Assembly: GCA_003210795.1 (NCBI GenBank)
Contig: QCUJ01000009.1
Location: 1-54,578 of the forward strand
Direction of reading: 5' to 3'
DNA: 54,578 nucleotides
Source of the DNA: Synechococcus sp. AG-679-B05
Lineage (GTDB): Bacteria; Cyanobacteriota; Cyanobacteriia; PCC-6307; Cyanobiaceae
Position numbers and translations under genes: made by a program. The notes beneath the pieces were generated by a model. It was not told the origin of the DNA and did no database searches. It saw only the letters and a list, made by a program, of their open reading frames with translations. This document shows positions 29,110 to 37,276 of the stretch, one piece after another. How positions within the stretch are numbered: position 1 is the first letter of the stretch; every line of letters starts with the position of its first letter.

Positions 29110-29756
29110 TGGCAGACGCCGGTGAGGGTTCAACAGGTGCCTTGCGAGCAGGACTCGTTGTTGCAGGTATCACCGGCCTGGGTGCATTTGGCCCTGTCTT
29201 GGGGATCTCAGCGGCCTGGATCGTCGTTGCCGTAGGCGGTGGTCTGGTTTTGCTGAGCGTTGATGCCGCCACATGGCAGGGCATGGGTGGTCATGTCATG
29301 GCGGAAGCCCTACCGGGCGGTGAGGGTCGCTTGCGTCGCATCGCCGTGCATGAGGCCGGACATGTCTTGATCGCAGAGCAGGAGCAACTGCCCGTTGAGC
29401 GCGTGATGGTCGGCACCCTCGCTTGCCTCAAGGCGGGACTGCGCAGCTGTGGTGCCACGGAATTCACGGTTCCGGAAAGTGTTCGAATGCCCCTGGAGGA
29501 TCTGCGCCGTTGGAGCCGTGTGCTTCAGGCGGGAATTGCTGCCGAGACAGTTGTGTATGGCCAGGCTCGTGGTGGAGCTGACGATCGGGCCTTGCTTGGT
29601 CAGCTCTGGGGGTTGTCGGGTCATGATGTTCAGACGGCTCAACGGGAGCAGAGGCGCGCTCGTCGTGAAATCGAGCAGGCGTTGCGTCAGGGCCGATCGG
29701 CTCTTGATCAGCGTGCGGATGCGCTGCTGACGGAGGCCCCGCGTCTGGGGCGATGA
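29109..29756 (+). CDS. M41-like stand-alone peptidase-domain protein
   Basis: A 215-aa protein with two hydrophobic segments at the start, then RIAVHEAGHVLIAEQ, the HEAGH zinc motif of FtsH-type (M41) peptidases, and GIAAETVVYGQARGGADD, resembling the FtsH G-A-AE-G region with the third ligand Asp. No AAA ATPase domain is present, so it cannot pull substrates by itself. It may be a regulated or partner-dependent peptidase. Overlaps larC by 4 bp. Confidence 0.75.
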   Translation: MADAGEGSTGALRAGLVVAGITGLGAFGPVLGISAAWIVVAVGGGLVLLSVDAATWQGMGGHVMAEALPGGEGRLRRIAVHEAGHVLIAEQEQLPVERVMVGTLACLKAGLRSCGATEFTVPESVRMPLEDLRRWSRVLQAGIAAETVVYGQARGGADDRALLGQLWGLSGHDVQTAQREQRRARREIEQALRQGRSALDQRADALLTEAPRLGR

Positions 29757-30982
29757 CATCTGCGCCGGTCTCATCCCTGCATATCGACTGCCCGACTGGG
29801 CTGGCGGGGGACATGCTTTTGGCTGCTCTGTTCGATCTTGGGGTGCCGATGGCCGTGGTCCAAGATCCACTTCATCAGCTCGGCCTCAGTGAGCTAGTTC
29901 GCCTTGACCTCACGGAAGCTCGAAGTGGCGGCCTGCGAGGGCAAAGGCTGAGTGTTAGTGGGCTTGAGCCTGATCCTCCCCACCGTCAGTGGGCTGACAT
30001 CCGCCAGCGGATTGTCGATACGGCGCTCAACTCCCATCTCAAGGCCCGAGTTCTTGCCGTGTTCACGGCCCTGGCGGAGGCCGAGGCTCGGGTGCATGGC
30101 TGCGGTGTCGAAACAGTGCACTTCCACGAAGTCGGGGCCATCGATGCGCTGGTGGATGTCGTGGGTGTCTGTGCGGCAGTGACCCATCTTTCCCCGAGGC
30201 ACCTTTCTTGTGATCCACCTCCGGCAGGTCGCGGCAGCGTGCGCACTGCCCATGGGTTGTTGCCAGTGCCGGTGCCGGCGGTCCTCGAGCTGGCCAGGGC
30301 CCATGGAGTCCCATTGAGGCAAGACACAGCCCTGCCGGAGGGAGAGCTCACCACTCCAACTGGATTGGCGCTTGTGGCGGTGCTTGCCGATAGCTTCAAT
30401 CCACCATCAGTGTTCACGCCAGCGGCCATTGGTATCGGCCTGGGGCACCGCCAGCTGGACCGCCCCAATCTCGTGAGGCTCTGCCTCAGCTACGACGAAA
30501 AATGGAACTCCGCGATTGCCCCGCGTTGGCAACCCCTGGTGGTGCAGGAGGCATGGATCGACGACGCTTCCCCTGAAGATGTTGCACTTTTGGTGGATCA
30601 GCTGCGCGCCGGTGGAGCTGTGGATGTGGCCTGTCATCCCCTACAGATGAAAAAGAGCCGCGCGGGTCTGGCGATCACGGCTCTGATGCCACCTGGACTT
30701 GCGGAGTCATTGCGCGACATCTGGTGGTCCGCGGGTTCGAGCATCGGTTTACGGGAGCGCTCCCAGGGGCGCTGGCTGCTGCCCCGACGCAGTGGTTCGT
30801 TGCGTACACCCTGGGGGCGGCTGCGTGCCAAGCAGGTGCAGAAGCCGAATGGCCATTGCAGTGTGAAGCCTGAAGCCGATGATCTGCAAAACCTCAGCAA
30901 GACCAGTGGTTGCACTGTGGAGGAGTTGCGACAGGCTGCAGCTGCCGCGGAGTTTGAGACTTCAGAGCCCTGGAGCTGGTGA
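29753..30982 (+). CDS. larC: Nickel-pincer cofactor biosynthesis protein LarC
   Basis: A 409-aa LarC homologue, with DCPTGLAGDMLLAALFDLG at the start, VHFHEVGAIDALVDVVGVCA, GELTTPTGLALVA and EAWIDDASPEDVALLVDQLR. LarC inserts nickel into the nickel-pincer nucleotide cofactor of lactate racemase-type enzymes. LarA, LarB and LarE are not in this window, so the client enzyme is not visible. Confidence 0.88.
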   Translation: MTSAPVSSLHIDCPTGLAGDMLLAALFDLGVPMAVVQDPLHQLGLSELVRLDLTEARSGGLRGQRLSVSGLEPDPPHRQWADIRQRIVDTALNSHLKARVLAVFTALAEAEARVHGCGVETVHFHEVGAIDALVDVVGVCAAVTHLSPRHLSCDPPPAGRGSVRTAHGLLPVPVPAVLELARAHGVPLRQDTALPEGELTTPTGLALVAVLADSFNPPSVFTPAAIGIGLGHRQLDRPNLVRLCLSYDEKWNSAIAPRWQPLVVQEAWIDDASPEDVALLVDQLRAGGAVDVACHPLQMKKSRAGLAITALMPPGLAESLRDIWWSAGSSIGLRERSQGRWLLPRRSGSLRTPWGRLRAKQVQKPNGHCSVKPEADDLQNLSKTSGCTVEELRQAAAAAEFETSEPWSW

Positions 30983-31896
30983 TGCCACGGCTGCCCAAGC
31001 CCAAGCACTGGATCACGGCCGCCAGCCTGGGCTTCATCGCCGTTGCTCTTGTCCAGCAGGGCGAGCAGTTACGCCTGATCCACCTGGATCGAACCGGTTG
31101 GGGCTGGTTGTGTCTCGGCCTGCTCCTGACGGGGGCCAGCATCCCGATCAATGGATTGGCCTGGCAGGAGGTGATGCGGTGGCTGGGGCATCGGCCTCAG
31201 GGCGTTGCTCTCGTGCCTTTGTTCGTGCGCAGCAATCTGCTCAAGTACCTACCCGGGGGCATCTGGCACCTGGTGGAACGGGTGCGTGTTTTGCGTCCGC
31301 AGATCGATGCCGGCCCCGCCTTGGCAGGAGTGATCCTTGATCCGCTGTTGATCGTGGCTGCCGCCTCTCTGCTGTTGATGTTCGGGGGTTGGCAAAACGG
31401 TCTGCTGTTGCTGGCTCCTGTTCCTCTGCTGCTCCTGATGCTGCCCCGTTGCCGGGAGCCGGTTTTGCTGCGACTGGAGCAGGCCAAGGCCAGGCAGCTG
31501 GAAGCTGCCGGAACAGGTTCTCTCCATCTTTCGGGTTCATCGCGTGATGGTGGCCCATGGGGGGCACTGGTTATCGAGCTTGTTTTTGTTCTGATCCGGT
31601 TCAGTGGCTTCGCTTGCTGCCTGATGGCTTTCGGCATGTTTCCTCCAGCCCCGAACATCTGGTTGGCTGCGTTCTCGATGGCCTACGCCGCAGGGCTGGT
31701 TGTTCCCGGTGCTCCAGGAGGTCTGGGTGTGTTTGAAGCGACTCTTCTGTTGCGTCTGGGAGACGGGGTGGCGGAGGCGCCGCTACTCGCGGTTGTGCTC
31801 AGTTACCGATTGATTTCCACCGCAGCGGATGTGTTGCTGGCGGCTGGTGCTTCATTGCAGAACCGTCTGAACCCAAGGCTGCGTTCCTTGGATTGA
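30982..31896 (+). CDS. UPF0104/LPG-synthase-TM-like membrane protein
   Basis: A 304-aa membrane protein with about eight hydrophobic segments, NLLKYLPGGIWHLVERVRVL and AYAAGLVVPGAPGGLGVFEATLLLRLG, the latter typical of the lysylphosphatidylglycerol synthase TM region (UPF0104). The domain acts as a lipid flippase or integral membrane part in other systems. Its stop-overlap start (TGATG) follows larC. Confidence 0.75.
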   Translation: MPRLPKPKHWITAASLGFIAVALVQQGEQLRLIHLDRTGWGWLCLGLLLTGASIPINGLAWQEVMRWLGHRPQGVALVPLFVRSNLLKYLPGGIWHLVERVRVLRPQIDAGPALAGVILDPLLIVAAASLLLMFGGWQNGLLLLAPVPLLLLMLPRCREPVLLRLEQAKARQLEAAGTGSLHLSGSSRDGGPWGALVIELVFVLIRFSGFACCLMAFGMFPPAPNIWLAAFSMAYAAGLVVPGAPGGLGVFEATLLLRLGDGVAEAPLLAVVLSYRLISTAADVLLAAGASLQNRLNPRLRSLD

Positions 31897-31925
31897 TCGA
31901 CCCGTTGAACGCAGATCCAGAGGAT

Positions 31926-33491
31926 TTATCGCTTCGGGGCAGGAGGCTCAAGTGTTGGCACGAGAGCCAAGGATGCGATCAATCCCAGTACCAGAATCAT
32001 CAAGGCAGGCAGCATTGCTTCAGCAAGTCGCTCGTCGCCTGCGTACTGGTAAACCCGAACCGAGAGGGTGTCGAAGTCGAAGGGCCGAAGCGCGAATGTG
32101 AGCGGCAGCTCCTTCACTGTGTCCACGAAAACCAGCAGCAATCCCACTGTGATCGGTCCTCGCAGCAGGGGCAGGTGGACATTCTTGAGCACCTGTGGCC
32201 ACTGAAATCCCAGTCCAGTTGCGGCTTCATCCAGGCTTGGGCTGATGCGCTCCAAGGCTGCATCGAGCCCTCCTTTGGCCACTGCGAGGAAGCGGTCGCT
32301 GTAGCCCCACAGCAGCAGCACAACCGGAGCCAGCTGCCACGGAGCACCAGTGAGCAGCAGGGCCAGAGCCAGTACGGTGCCTGGAATGGCATAGCCCGAG
32401 CCAGCAAGGAAGGTGAGGCTCTGGAGCCAACGCGCGTCGCTCCAGCGCTTGGCGATAGCAAGTAACAAGGCAATGCCGACAGCAAGCACAGCAGCGCTGA
32501 GACCCAGCAACAGGCTGCGGAGGCTCAGGTTGAACAGGTCGTCGTTGAAACCGCTTCCCAGTTGATCCAGGTTGGTGACCATCCATACAAGCGGGGTCCC
32601 CAGCGTGAACAGGGGGGGCAGCAGTGCCAGCAGTTGAGCTGTGGCGGCACGGATGCCATGCAACTTCCAGGTGGTTGCGTCAACGCCTGCGACCCCGTCG
32701 CTCCAGCGACGACTGCGACGGCGCAGAATCCGTTCCGTCATCACCAGGGCCAGGACGATGACAAGCGTGATCAAAGCCAGGCCGATCGCCCCGGTGGGAT
32801 TCCCCTCCGCCTGCCAGGTCTCAAGGATTCCGGCTGACAGGCTCGGAATGCCAAGCAGTTGCACGGCACCGAGCTCGTTGATGGTCTCCATCCCCATCAG
32901 GGCCACCCCGGCACCGATGGCCGGAGCTGCAATGGGCAGTGCGACACGCCTGAATGATGCCCAGGGACCAACTCCCAGGCTCCGGCAGGCTTCAAGCTGT
33001 CGACGACTGCCAACGGAGAAGCTCTCTGTTGTCAGCAGGAAGACATAGGGATAGGTCGTCAGCGCCATCACGACGATCCCCCATCCCATGCCGTAGACGC
33101 GCCATCCCTCCCGGGTCGACAGATCCACCAGCGTTGCGGATAGCAGATAAGCAGGAGTCGCCAGAGGGATCAGTTGGGCGATGCGCAGCCATCGACGACC
33201 TGGAAAGCGGCAGTTGGATAGCAGCCAGCCATTGGTCGCCCCCAGGATGGTTCCGACAAAAGCTGTTCCCAGCAGGAGTTGAATGGTGCCCTGGACCATC
33301 AGGGGGCCATCAGAACTGAGGCCGGAGCCTTCCTGATTGAGAGACCCCGCCATCTCGATGACCAGGGTGACCAGCGGCCAGATCGCCAGCAGGGCGATCA
33401 ACGCTGCGCCGATCACCAGAACGGAACGACTGATGTTGGAACGCCACTCTCCTAAAAGCGATCCGAATGATCCACGCGATCTCTTCAGCAT
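31926..33491 (-). CDS. futB: Iron(III) ABC transporter permease (FutB-like)
   Basis: A 521-aa fused permease with two copies of the ABC permease domain, each with an EAA loop: EACRSLGVGPWASFRRVALP and EAATGLGFQWPQVLKNVHLP. About 12 membrane helices. Proteins of this kind (FutB/SfuB) import ferric iron with a periplasmic binding protein and an ATPase. The ATPase gene is divergent at 33936. ATG at 33491 is preferred over an in-frame GTG at 33503. Confidence 0.88.
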   Translation of the reverse strand: MLKRSRGSFGSLLGEWRSNISRSVLVIGAALIALLAIWPLVTLVIEMAGSLNQEGSGLSSDGPLMVQGTIQLLLGTAFVGTILGATNGWLLSNCRFPGRRWLRIAQLIPLATPAYLLSATLVDLSTREGWRVYGMGWGIVVMALTTYPYVFLLTTESFSVGSRRQLEACRSLGVGPWASFRRVALPIAAPAIGAGVALMGMETINELGAVQLLGIPSLSAGILETWQAEGNPTGAIGLALITLVIVLALVMTERILRRRSRRWSDGVAGVDATTWKLHGIRAATAQLLALLPPLFTLGTPLVWMVTNLDQLGSGFNDDLFNLSLRSLLLGLSAAVLAVGIALLLAIAKRWSDARWLQSLTFLAGSGYAIPGTVLALALLLTGAPWQLAPVVLLLWGYSDRFLAVAKGGLDAALERISPSLDEAATGLGFQWPQVLKNVHLPLLRGPITVGLLLVFVDTVKELPLTFALRPFDFDTLSVRVYQYAGDERLAEAMLPALMILVLGLIASLALVPTLEPPAPKR

Positions 33492-33695
33492 CGCTGCATT
33501 CACTCGAAGCTTCAGTTCAGTTTGGCAGTGTCTTGAGGGTTGCAGTCCAGGACGAGCTCGAAATCACCTGGGCTGAATGCATGCTCAACCGGGCTGATGC
33601 GTATCGCTCAATGCTGCACAATCGCGCCGGTTCAGGGCTATTGATTCTCGCGATTGTGTGATCTGCGATGTTGCTCAGTTGTGCCAGGCACAGTG

Positions 33696-33851
33696 ATGTC
33701 TCAGGCCAGCAAGGAGGCTGAATGGCGCCTGTGGTTTGTTAATGAGATGGAACAGCCATTGCCTTTGTCAACTGTATTGGCAGCTCTTTGCGTTGGGGTG
33801 GGTCTTGGCGGAACCCTGATTCAATTGATGATTCGGCTGTTTTCGAGCTGA
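33696..33851 (+). CDS. Small membrane protein, 51 aa
   Basis: MSQASKEAEWRLWFVNEM followed by one hydrophobic helix (LSTVLAALCVGVGLGGTLIQ) and a basic end. No family recognised. Located between the divergent fut genes; could be real or spurious. Confidence 0.45.
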   Translation: MSQASKEAEWRLWFVNEMEQPLPLSTVLAALCVGVGLGGTLIQLMIRLFSS

Positions 33852-33935
33852 ACAGACGGCACGAAGCAGATTAAATCTCACGCCTGGACTGATCATTTAA
33901 TACGTCTAGTCGGTGCCGCAATTTCCAAAAATGGA

Positions 33936-35012
33936 ATGTTTGGAAGATCTGTTTTGTCTGCAGGCTCAACGGTTGCTCTTAACGGTGTGTGGCACCGCTA
34001 CAGCAACTCTGCTGAGGCCTGGACACTTCGCGGAGTCGATCTTGAAGTTGCTCCCGGAGAGCTGGTTGGATTGCTGGGGCCCTCAGGTTGTGGAAAAACA
34101 ACTTTGCTTCGTCTCATTGCAGGCTTTGAGAGGCCTGAACGTGGCTCAGTTCAGTTAGGGCAGCAGTTGGTGGCTGGTGATGGTGCCTGGTTGGCACCGG
34201 AGCGACGCGGTGTTGGCATGGTTTTCCAGGATTACGCCCTTTTCCCCCATTTGAATGCCTGGAGGAATGCTCGCTTCGGTCTTTCGCGGGGGAAGGGCGA
34301 CGAGCGTGTGGCCTGGTTGTTTTCACTGCTTGGACTTGAGGGGCTGGAACAGCGTTATCCCCACCAACTCTCGGGTGGACAGCGCCAGCGTTTGGCCATG
34401 GCGCGTGCTTTGGCCCCATCGCCCAGGGTTGTTCTGCTTGACGAACCTTTTTCAAGCCTGGACGTAGAAGTACGTCTCCGACTGCGCGGTGAACTCTCTG
34501 AAGTTCTGGAGGCCTGCAATGCCAGTGGAGTGATCGTGACCCATGATCCCGACGAGGCTCTGGCCATCTGTGATCGGGTCGCTGTCATGCGAGATGGAGT
34601 GCTCCATCAGTGCGCGTCTCCTCAGGACATTGTTCGAACGCCTGCAACACCGTTTGTCGGATCGTTCGTTCTGCAGCGCAACGTCATTCCGGCTCAATCG
34701 ATTCAGCCCGATCAATGGTCATGTCCCCTAGGCGATCTCAGTGAGCAGGACATTCGGATGGGGCCAACGACCGCATCTGAGGACAACTGCTGTGTTCTGG
34801 TTGAGTCAAAGGATATTGAGATCGTCGCCGATGATGGCGGCCATGCCTCCATTGTTGGCCGTGAATTTCTTGGAGACCTCTGGGAATACCGCGTTCGTAT
34901 AGGTGAATTGGTTGTTCGAGCAACTTGCCCGGTTGAAAGGGATTATCCCCCTCATATGCCGTGCAATCTCAAAGTCAAATCAGGTGCAGCTATCGATCTG
35001 ATGGCCAGCTGA
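33936..35012 (+). CDS. futC: Iron(III) ABC transporter ATP-binding protein (FutC-like)
   Basis: A 358-aa ATPase with Walker A GPSGCGKTT, Q-loop VFQDYALFPHL, signature LSGGQRQRLAMARAL, Walker B VVLLDEPFSSLD and H-loop VIVTHDPDEAL. The C-terminal region (about residues 240-358) is of the TOBE type. It pairs with futB to power import, probably of ferric iron. The binding protein is not in the window. Confidence 0.88.
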   Translation: MFGRSVLSAGSTVALNGVWHRYSNSAEAWTLRGVDLEVAPGELVGLLGPSGCGKTTLLRLIAGFERPERGSVQLGQQLVAGDGAWLAPERRGVGMVFQDYALFPHLNAWRNARFGLSRGKGDERVAWLFSLLGLEGLEQRYPHQLSGGQRQRLAMARALAPSPRVVLLDEPFSSLDVEVRLRLRGELSEVLEACNASGVIVTHDPDEALAICDRVAVMRDGVLHQCASPQDIVRTPATPFVGSFVLQRNVIPAQSIQPDQWSCPLGDLSEQDIRMGPTTASEDNCCVLVESKDIEIVADDGGHASIVGREFLGDLWEYRVRIGELVVRATCPVERDYPPHMPCNLKVKSGAAIDLMAS

Positions 35013-35051
35013 AAAATTTACTTTTAAAAAAATCAAATGTCGAAGCGAAGT

Positions 35052-35213
35052 TCAGCGCTCCTGGTCTCGAACGCGGATTGGAATCAAGACGGGCTGGCGC
35101 AGCCCACCTCCACCGTTGTCATCGTCTGAGTCAGCAAGCAGCCAAAGCAACAGGCTGGCTGCAATCAAAACAGCAGCCAACGTGATGGGTTCAGCCATTG
35201 CTTGGTTCTCCAT
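35052..35213 (-). CDS. Small membrane protein, 53 aa
   Basis: Starts MENQAMAEPITLAAVLIAAS with one hydrophobic helix rich in Leu (SLLLWLLA), then an acidic DSDDDNGGGG linker and a basic tail. No family recognised. The coding frame is intact and well formed, so a real small protein is plausible. Confidence 0.5.
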   Translation of the reverse strand: MENQAMAEPITLAAVLIAASLLLWLLADSDDDNGGGGLRQPVLIPIRVRDQER

Positions 35214-35250
35214 CGAGTCAACTTAGTCGGAACATCCTGCTATTGCCTGT

Positions 35251-36264
35251 TCAGCCCGGACTGTTATTGGTCTCGGATGCAACACAGTCCTGCAGCTGCT
35301 GCCGCAGTGTGTCGTGATCCAAGTCGCGTCCGATCATCACCAGTTGGTTCTTGCGAACACCAGTCCAATCGGTGTCGTCGATGGAAAAGCGCTTGCCAGC
35401 CAGGTGGAACACATGACGGCGCTCACTCTCCTGGAACCAGAGGATCCCCTTGGAGCGGAAAACCTCCTGCGGCAATTGGTTATCGAGAAAGTTCTGAAAT
35501 TTTCGTAGGGAGAAGGGCCCATCACTCTGGAAGGACAGTGATGTGAATCCATCAATCGCCAGGTGATCGGCTTTGACGCCGTGGTCATGGCTGTGCCCGT
35601 GGTCATGGCTGTGCCCGTGGTCATGGCCGGGTGCAACAACTTTGTCTGATTCGAACAGTCCGACGCTCAGCAGCAACGGCAGGGGAACATCGCCTTTGAC
35701 CGAATGAAGAATGCGGGCATCGTTCTTCACCGCCCGCAGGGTCTGCTCAAGATCCTTCAAGCGCTGTTCCGGCACCAGGTCGCACTTGTTCAGGAGCAGG
35801 ATGTCGCCATAGACCACCTGGGCTCGTCCCACCTGGGTGTCGAGCACGTTGTCGTCGAAATTTTCAGCATCAATCAAGGTGATGATTGAGTCGAGCCGAG
35901 TTGAATCCCGCAGCTCGCTTCCCAGAAACGTCATGGCAACCGGCAGAGGATCTGCCAGGCCAGTGGTTTCCACCACGATGTAATCCATCGGACTGGGTCG
36001 CTCCAGGATCCGCTCCACCGCACTCAGAAGCTCGTCATTGATCGAGCAGCAGATGCAGCCGTTGCTGAGCTCCACGGTGTCGTCGTCGGTGGTGACGATC
36101 AGATCGTTGTCGATCCCGATCTCACCGAATTCGTTCACGAGCACTGCAGTTTTCACACCCTGCTGGTTGCTGAGAATGTGATTCAGCAGGGTGGTTTTTC
36201 CTGCTCCCAGAAAGCCACTGAGAATGGTTACTGGAACACCGGAGGTTGAGGGAGCGGCGGTCAT
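35251..36264 (-). CDS. cobW: CobW/COG0523 family GTPase (putative metallochaperone)
   Basis: A 337-aa G3E GTPase: Walker [14 protein letters not shown], the CxCC metal motif in [11 protein letters not shown], switch region [12 protein letters not shown] and [10 protein letters not shown] central His-rich metal-binding stretch ([16 protein letters not shown]) points to zinc. COG0523 proteins of this type (ZNG1-like) hand zinc to client enzymes under limitation. A Fur/Zur-like inverted repeat sits 3 bp upstream of the start. It follows the pterin dehydratase gene on the same strand. Confidence 0.88.
   Translation of the reverse strand: MTAAPSTSGVPVTILSGFLGAGKTTLLNHILSNQQGVKTAVLVNEFGEIGIDNDLIVTTDDDTVELSNGCICCSINDELLSAVERILERPSPMDYIVVETTGLADPLPVAMTFLGSELRDSTRLDSIITLIDAENFDDNVLDTQVGRAQVVYGDILLLNKCDLVPEQRLKDLEQTLRAVKNDARILHSVKGDVPLPLLLSVGLFESDKVVAPGHDHGHSHDHGHSHDHGVKADHLAIDGFTSLSFQSDGPFSLRKFQNFLDNQLPQEVFRSKGILWFQESERRHVFHLAGKRFSIDDTDWTGVRKNQLVMIGRDLDHDTLRQQLQDCVASETNNSPG
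35581..35627 (-). repeat. 18-bp tandem repeat coding for the His-rich linker
   Basis: Two perfect 18-bp units (35581-35598, 35599-35616) plus a partial third. On the coding strand they spell repeated HDHGHS, giving the CobW His-rich stretch. Repeat-number change would change zinc-binding capacity without a frameshift. Confidence 0.85.
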
Positions 36265-36266
36265 TC

Positions 36267-36281
36267 CGAGAATGATTCTCA
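36267..36281. promoter_or_regulatory. Fur/Zur-like operator at the cobW start
   Basis: Imperfect 7-1-7 inverted repeat whose core GAGAATGATTCTC is a perfect 13-bp palindrome. It fits TGAnAATnATTnTCA, a pattern I recall for cyanobacterial Zur sites, with one mismatch. It ends 3 bp before the cobW ATG and lies in the 19-bp gap after the pterin dehydratase gene. Binding here would block initiation of a short leader or read-through expression. Confidence 0.65.
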
Positions 36282-36283
36282 GC

Positions 36284-36574
36284 TCATGTTGGCAGCAGCG
36301 TGTCGATTGCGATGGCCAGCTCGGTATCCAGGTCGCTGAGGCCGCCGAGATCGTGGGTGGTCAATTCAATCGATACGCGGTTGTAAACGTTGCTCCAGTT
36401 CGGATGATGGTTGCGGCTTTCGGCCAGCAGGGCTACTCGGCTCATGAAACCGAAGGCCTCCACGAAGTCGCGGAACTGAAAATCACGGCGCAGCTTTTCA
36501 CCATCAACGACCCAGTTGGGGTGAGTTGAGGCAAGGGCAGAGCGCTGGCTCTCGTTGAGTCGCTGGGTGGACAT
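36284..36574 (-). CDS. 4a-hydroxytetrahydrobiopterin dehydratase (PCD/DCoH)
   Basis: A 96-aa protein with the family pattern [20 protein letters not shown] and [20 protein letters not shown], where the NHHPNW histidines form the pterin site. The role in cyanobacteria lacking aromatic amino acid hydroxylases is unclear. Followed by cobW on the same strand. Confidence 0.93.
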   Translation of the reverse strand: MSTQRLNESQRSALASTHPNWVVDGEKLRRDFQFRDFVEAFGFMSRVALLAESRNHHPNWSNVYNRVSIELTTHDLGGLSDLDTELAIAIDTLLPT

Positions 36575-36610
36575 GGGGCAAACGATGGGTGCCTGAATCC
36601 TGGCCGCAGC

Positions 36611-37276
36611 TCACTCCTCCTGGGCGATGTCATGCAGACGATCCACCAGCAGGTCCACGTCGGTGTCGGCGCCGCCATCGGTGGCCCAGGCCTCTGGGTC
36701 ATGGCGTGCTTGCACCAGTGAATTCAGCTTGCTGGTGTTGCGGCGTTGCAGCAGTGTCGTTGCGTTTTCTCGATGTGGTTCTGCTGCAAGACCTCCGCGG
36801 CTGGGTCTCAGAACTCCGACTGCATGGCAAGCAATGCGTCGCTTGTGAGCAGCTGATCGGTGTTCCCAGAGGTAAATCCCCTGCCAGGTTCCCAGCAGCA
36901 GCCTTCCGCCGTCGACGCTGAGGCTCAGGGTTTGGCTTGTCAGAGCTGTCCTGATGTGGGCAGGCATGTCGTCGCGGCCTTCGTCGTCATGGCGGTAGCG
37001 GATCCGAGTGCCATCGGGATTCAACGGTCCGCTGCCGTCCTGAGGCACGACAGCATCCATCCACCTCTGTAGGTCGTGGAGAACCCTTGGGTCAGCGTTC
37101 TCGTTGATCGTGAGGCTGCAGCTAGTATGTTTCGCGTATAAAGTCAAGAGCCCAGTCTGCATCTGGGTTTCTGCCACCCAATCGTTCAATCGTTGGGTGA
37201 TGTTTGTAAACCCTTGCCCTTGCGTCTGAACGACTAGTTCATCAAGTGCCTGAGAATTCCCATGGATCACCTGCAC
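36611..37276 (-). CDS. yjbQ: YjbQ/UPF0047 family protein, hybrid made by element insertion
   Basis: A 221-aa protein with the YjbQ core: TGLLTLYAKHTSCSLTINENADPRV, the YRHDDEGRDDMPAH metal-site region and GTWQGIYLWEHRS. The family includes enzymes with thiamine phosphate synthase activity. Residues from about the Ser-Leu at the att core onward come from the host gene; the first roughly 54 residues come from the mobile element. The start is GTG at 37276 (or GTG at 37270), overlapping the divergent recombinase start by 31 bp. A roughly 70-aa extension follows the usual family end. Confidence 0.8.
   Translation of the reverse strand: MQVIHGNSQALDELVVQTQGQGFTNITQRLNDWVAETQMQTGLLTLYAKHTSCSLTINENADPRVLHDLQRWMDAVVPQDGSGPLNPDGTRIRYRHDDEGRDDMPAHIRTALTSQTLSLSVDGGRLLLGTWQGIYLWEHRSAAHKRRIACHAVGVLRPSRGGLAAEPHRENATTLLQRRNTSKLNSLVQARHDPEAWATDGGADTDVDLLVDRLHDIAQEE
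37112..37118. repeat. Left attachment core
   Basis: GAGGCTG, identical to the right-end copy at 45206-45212, in the same codons (Ser-Leu on the minus strand) of both yjbQ-like parts. Short cores suit serine integrases. Confidence 0.65.
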
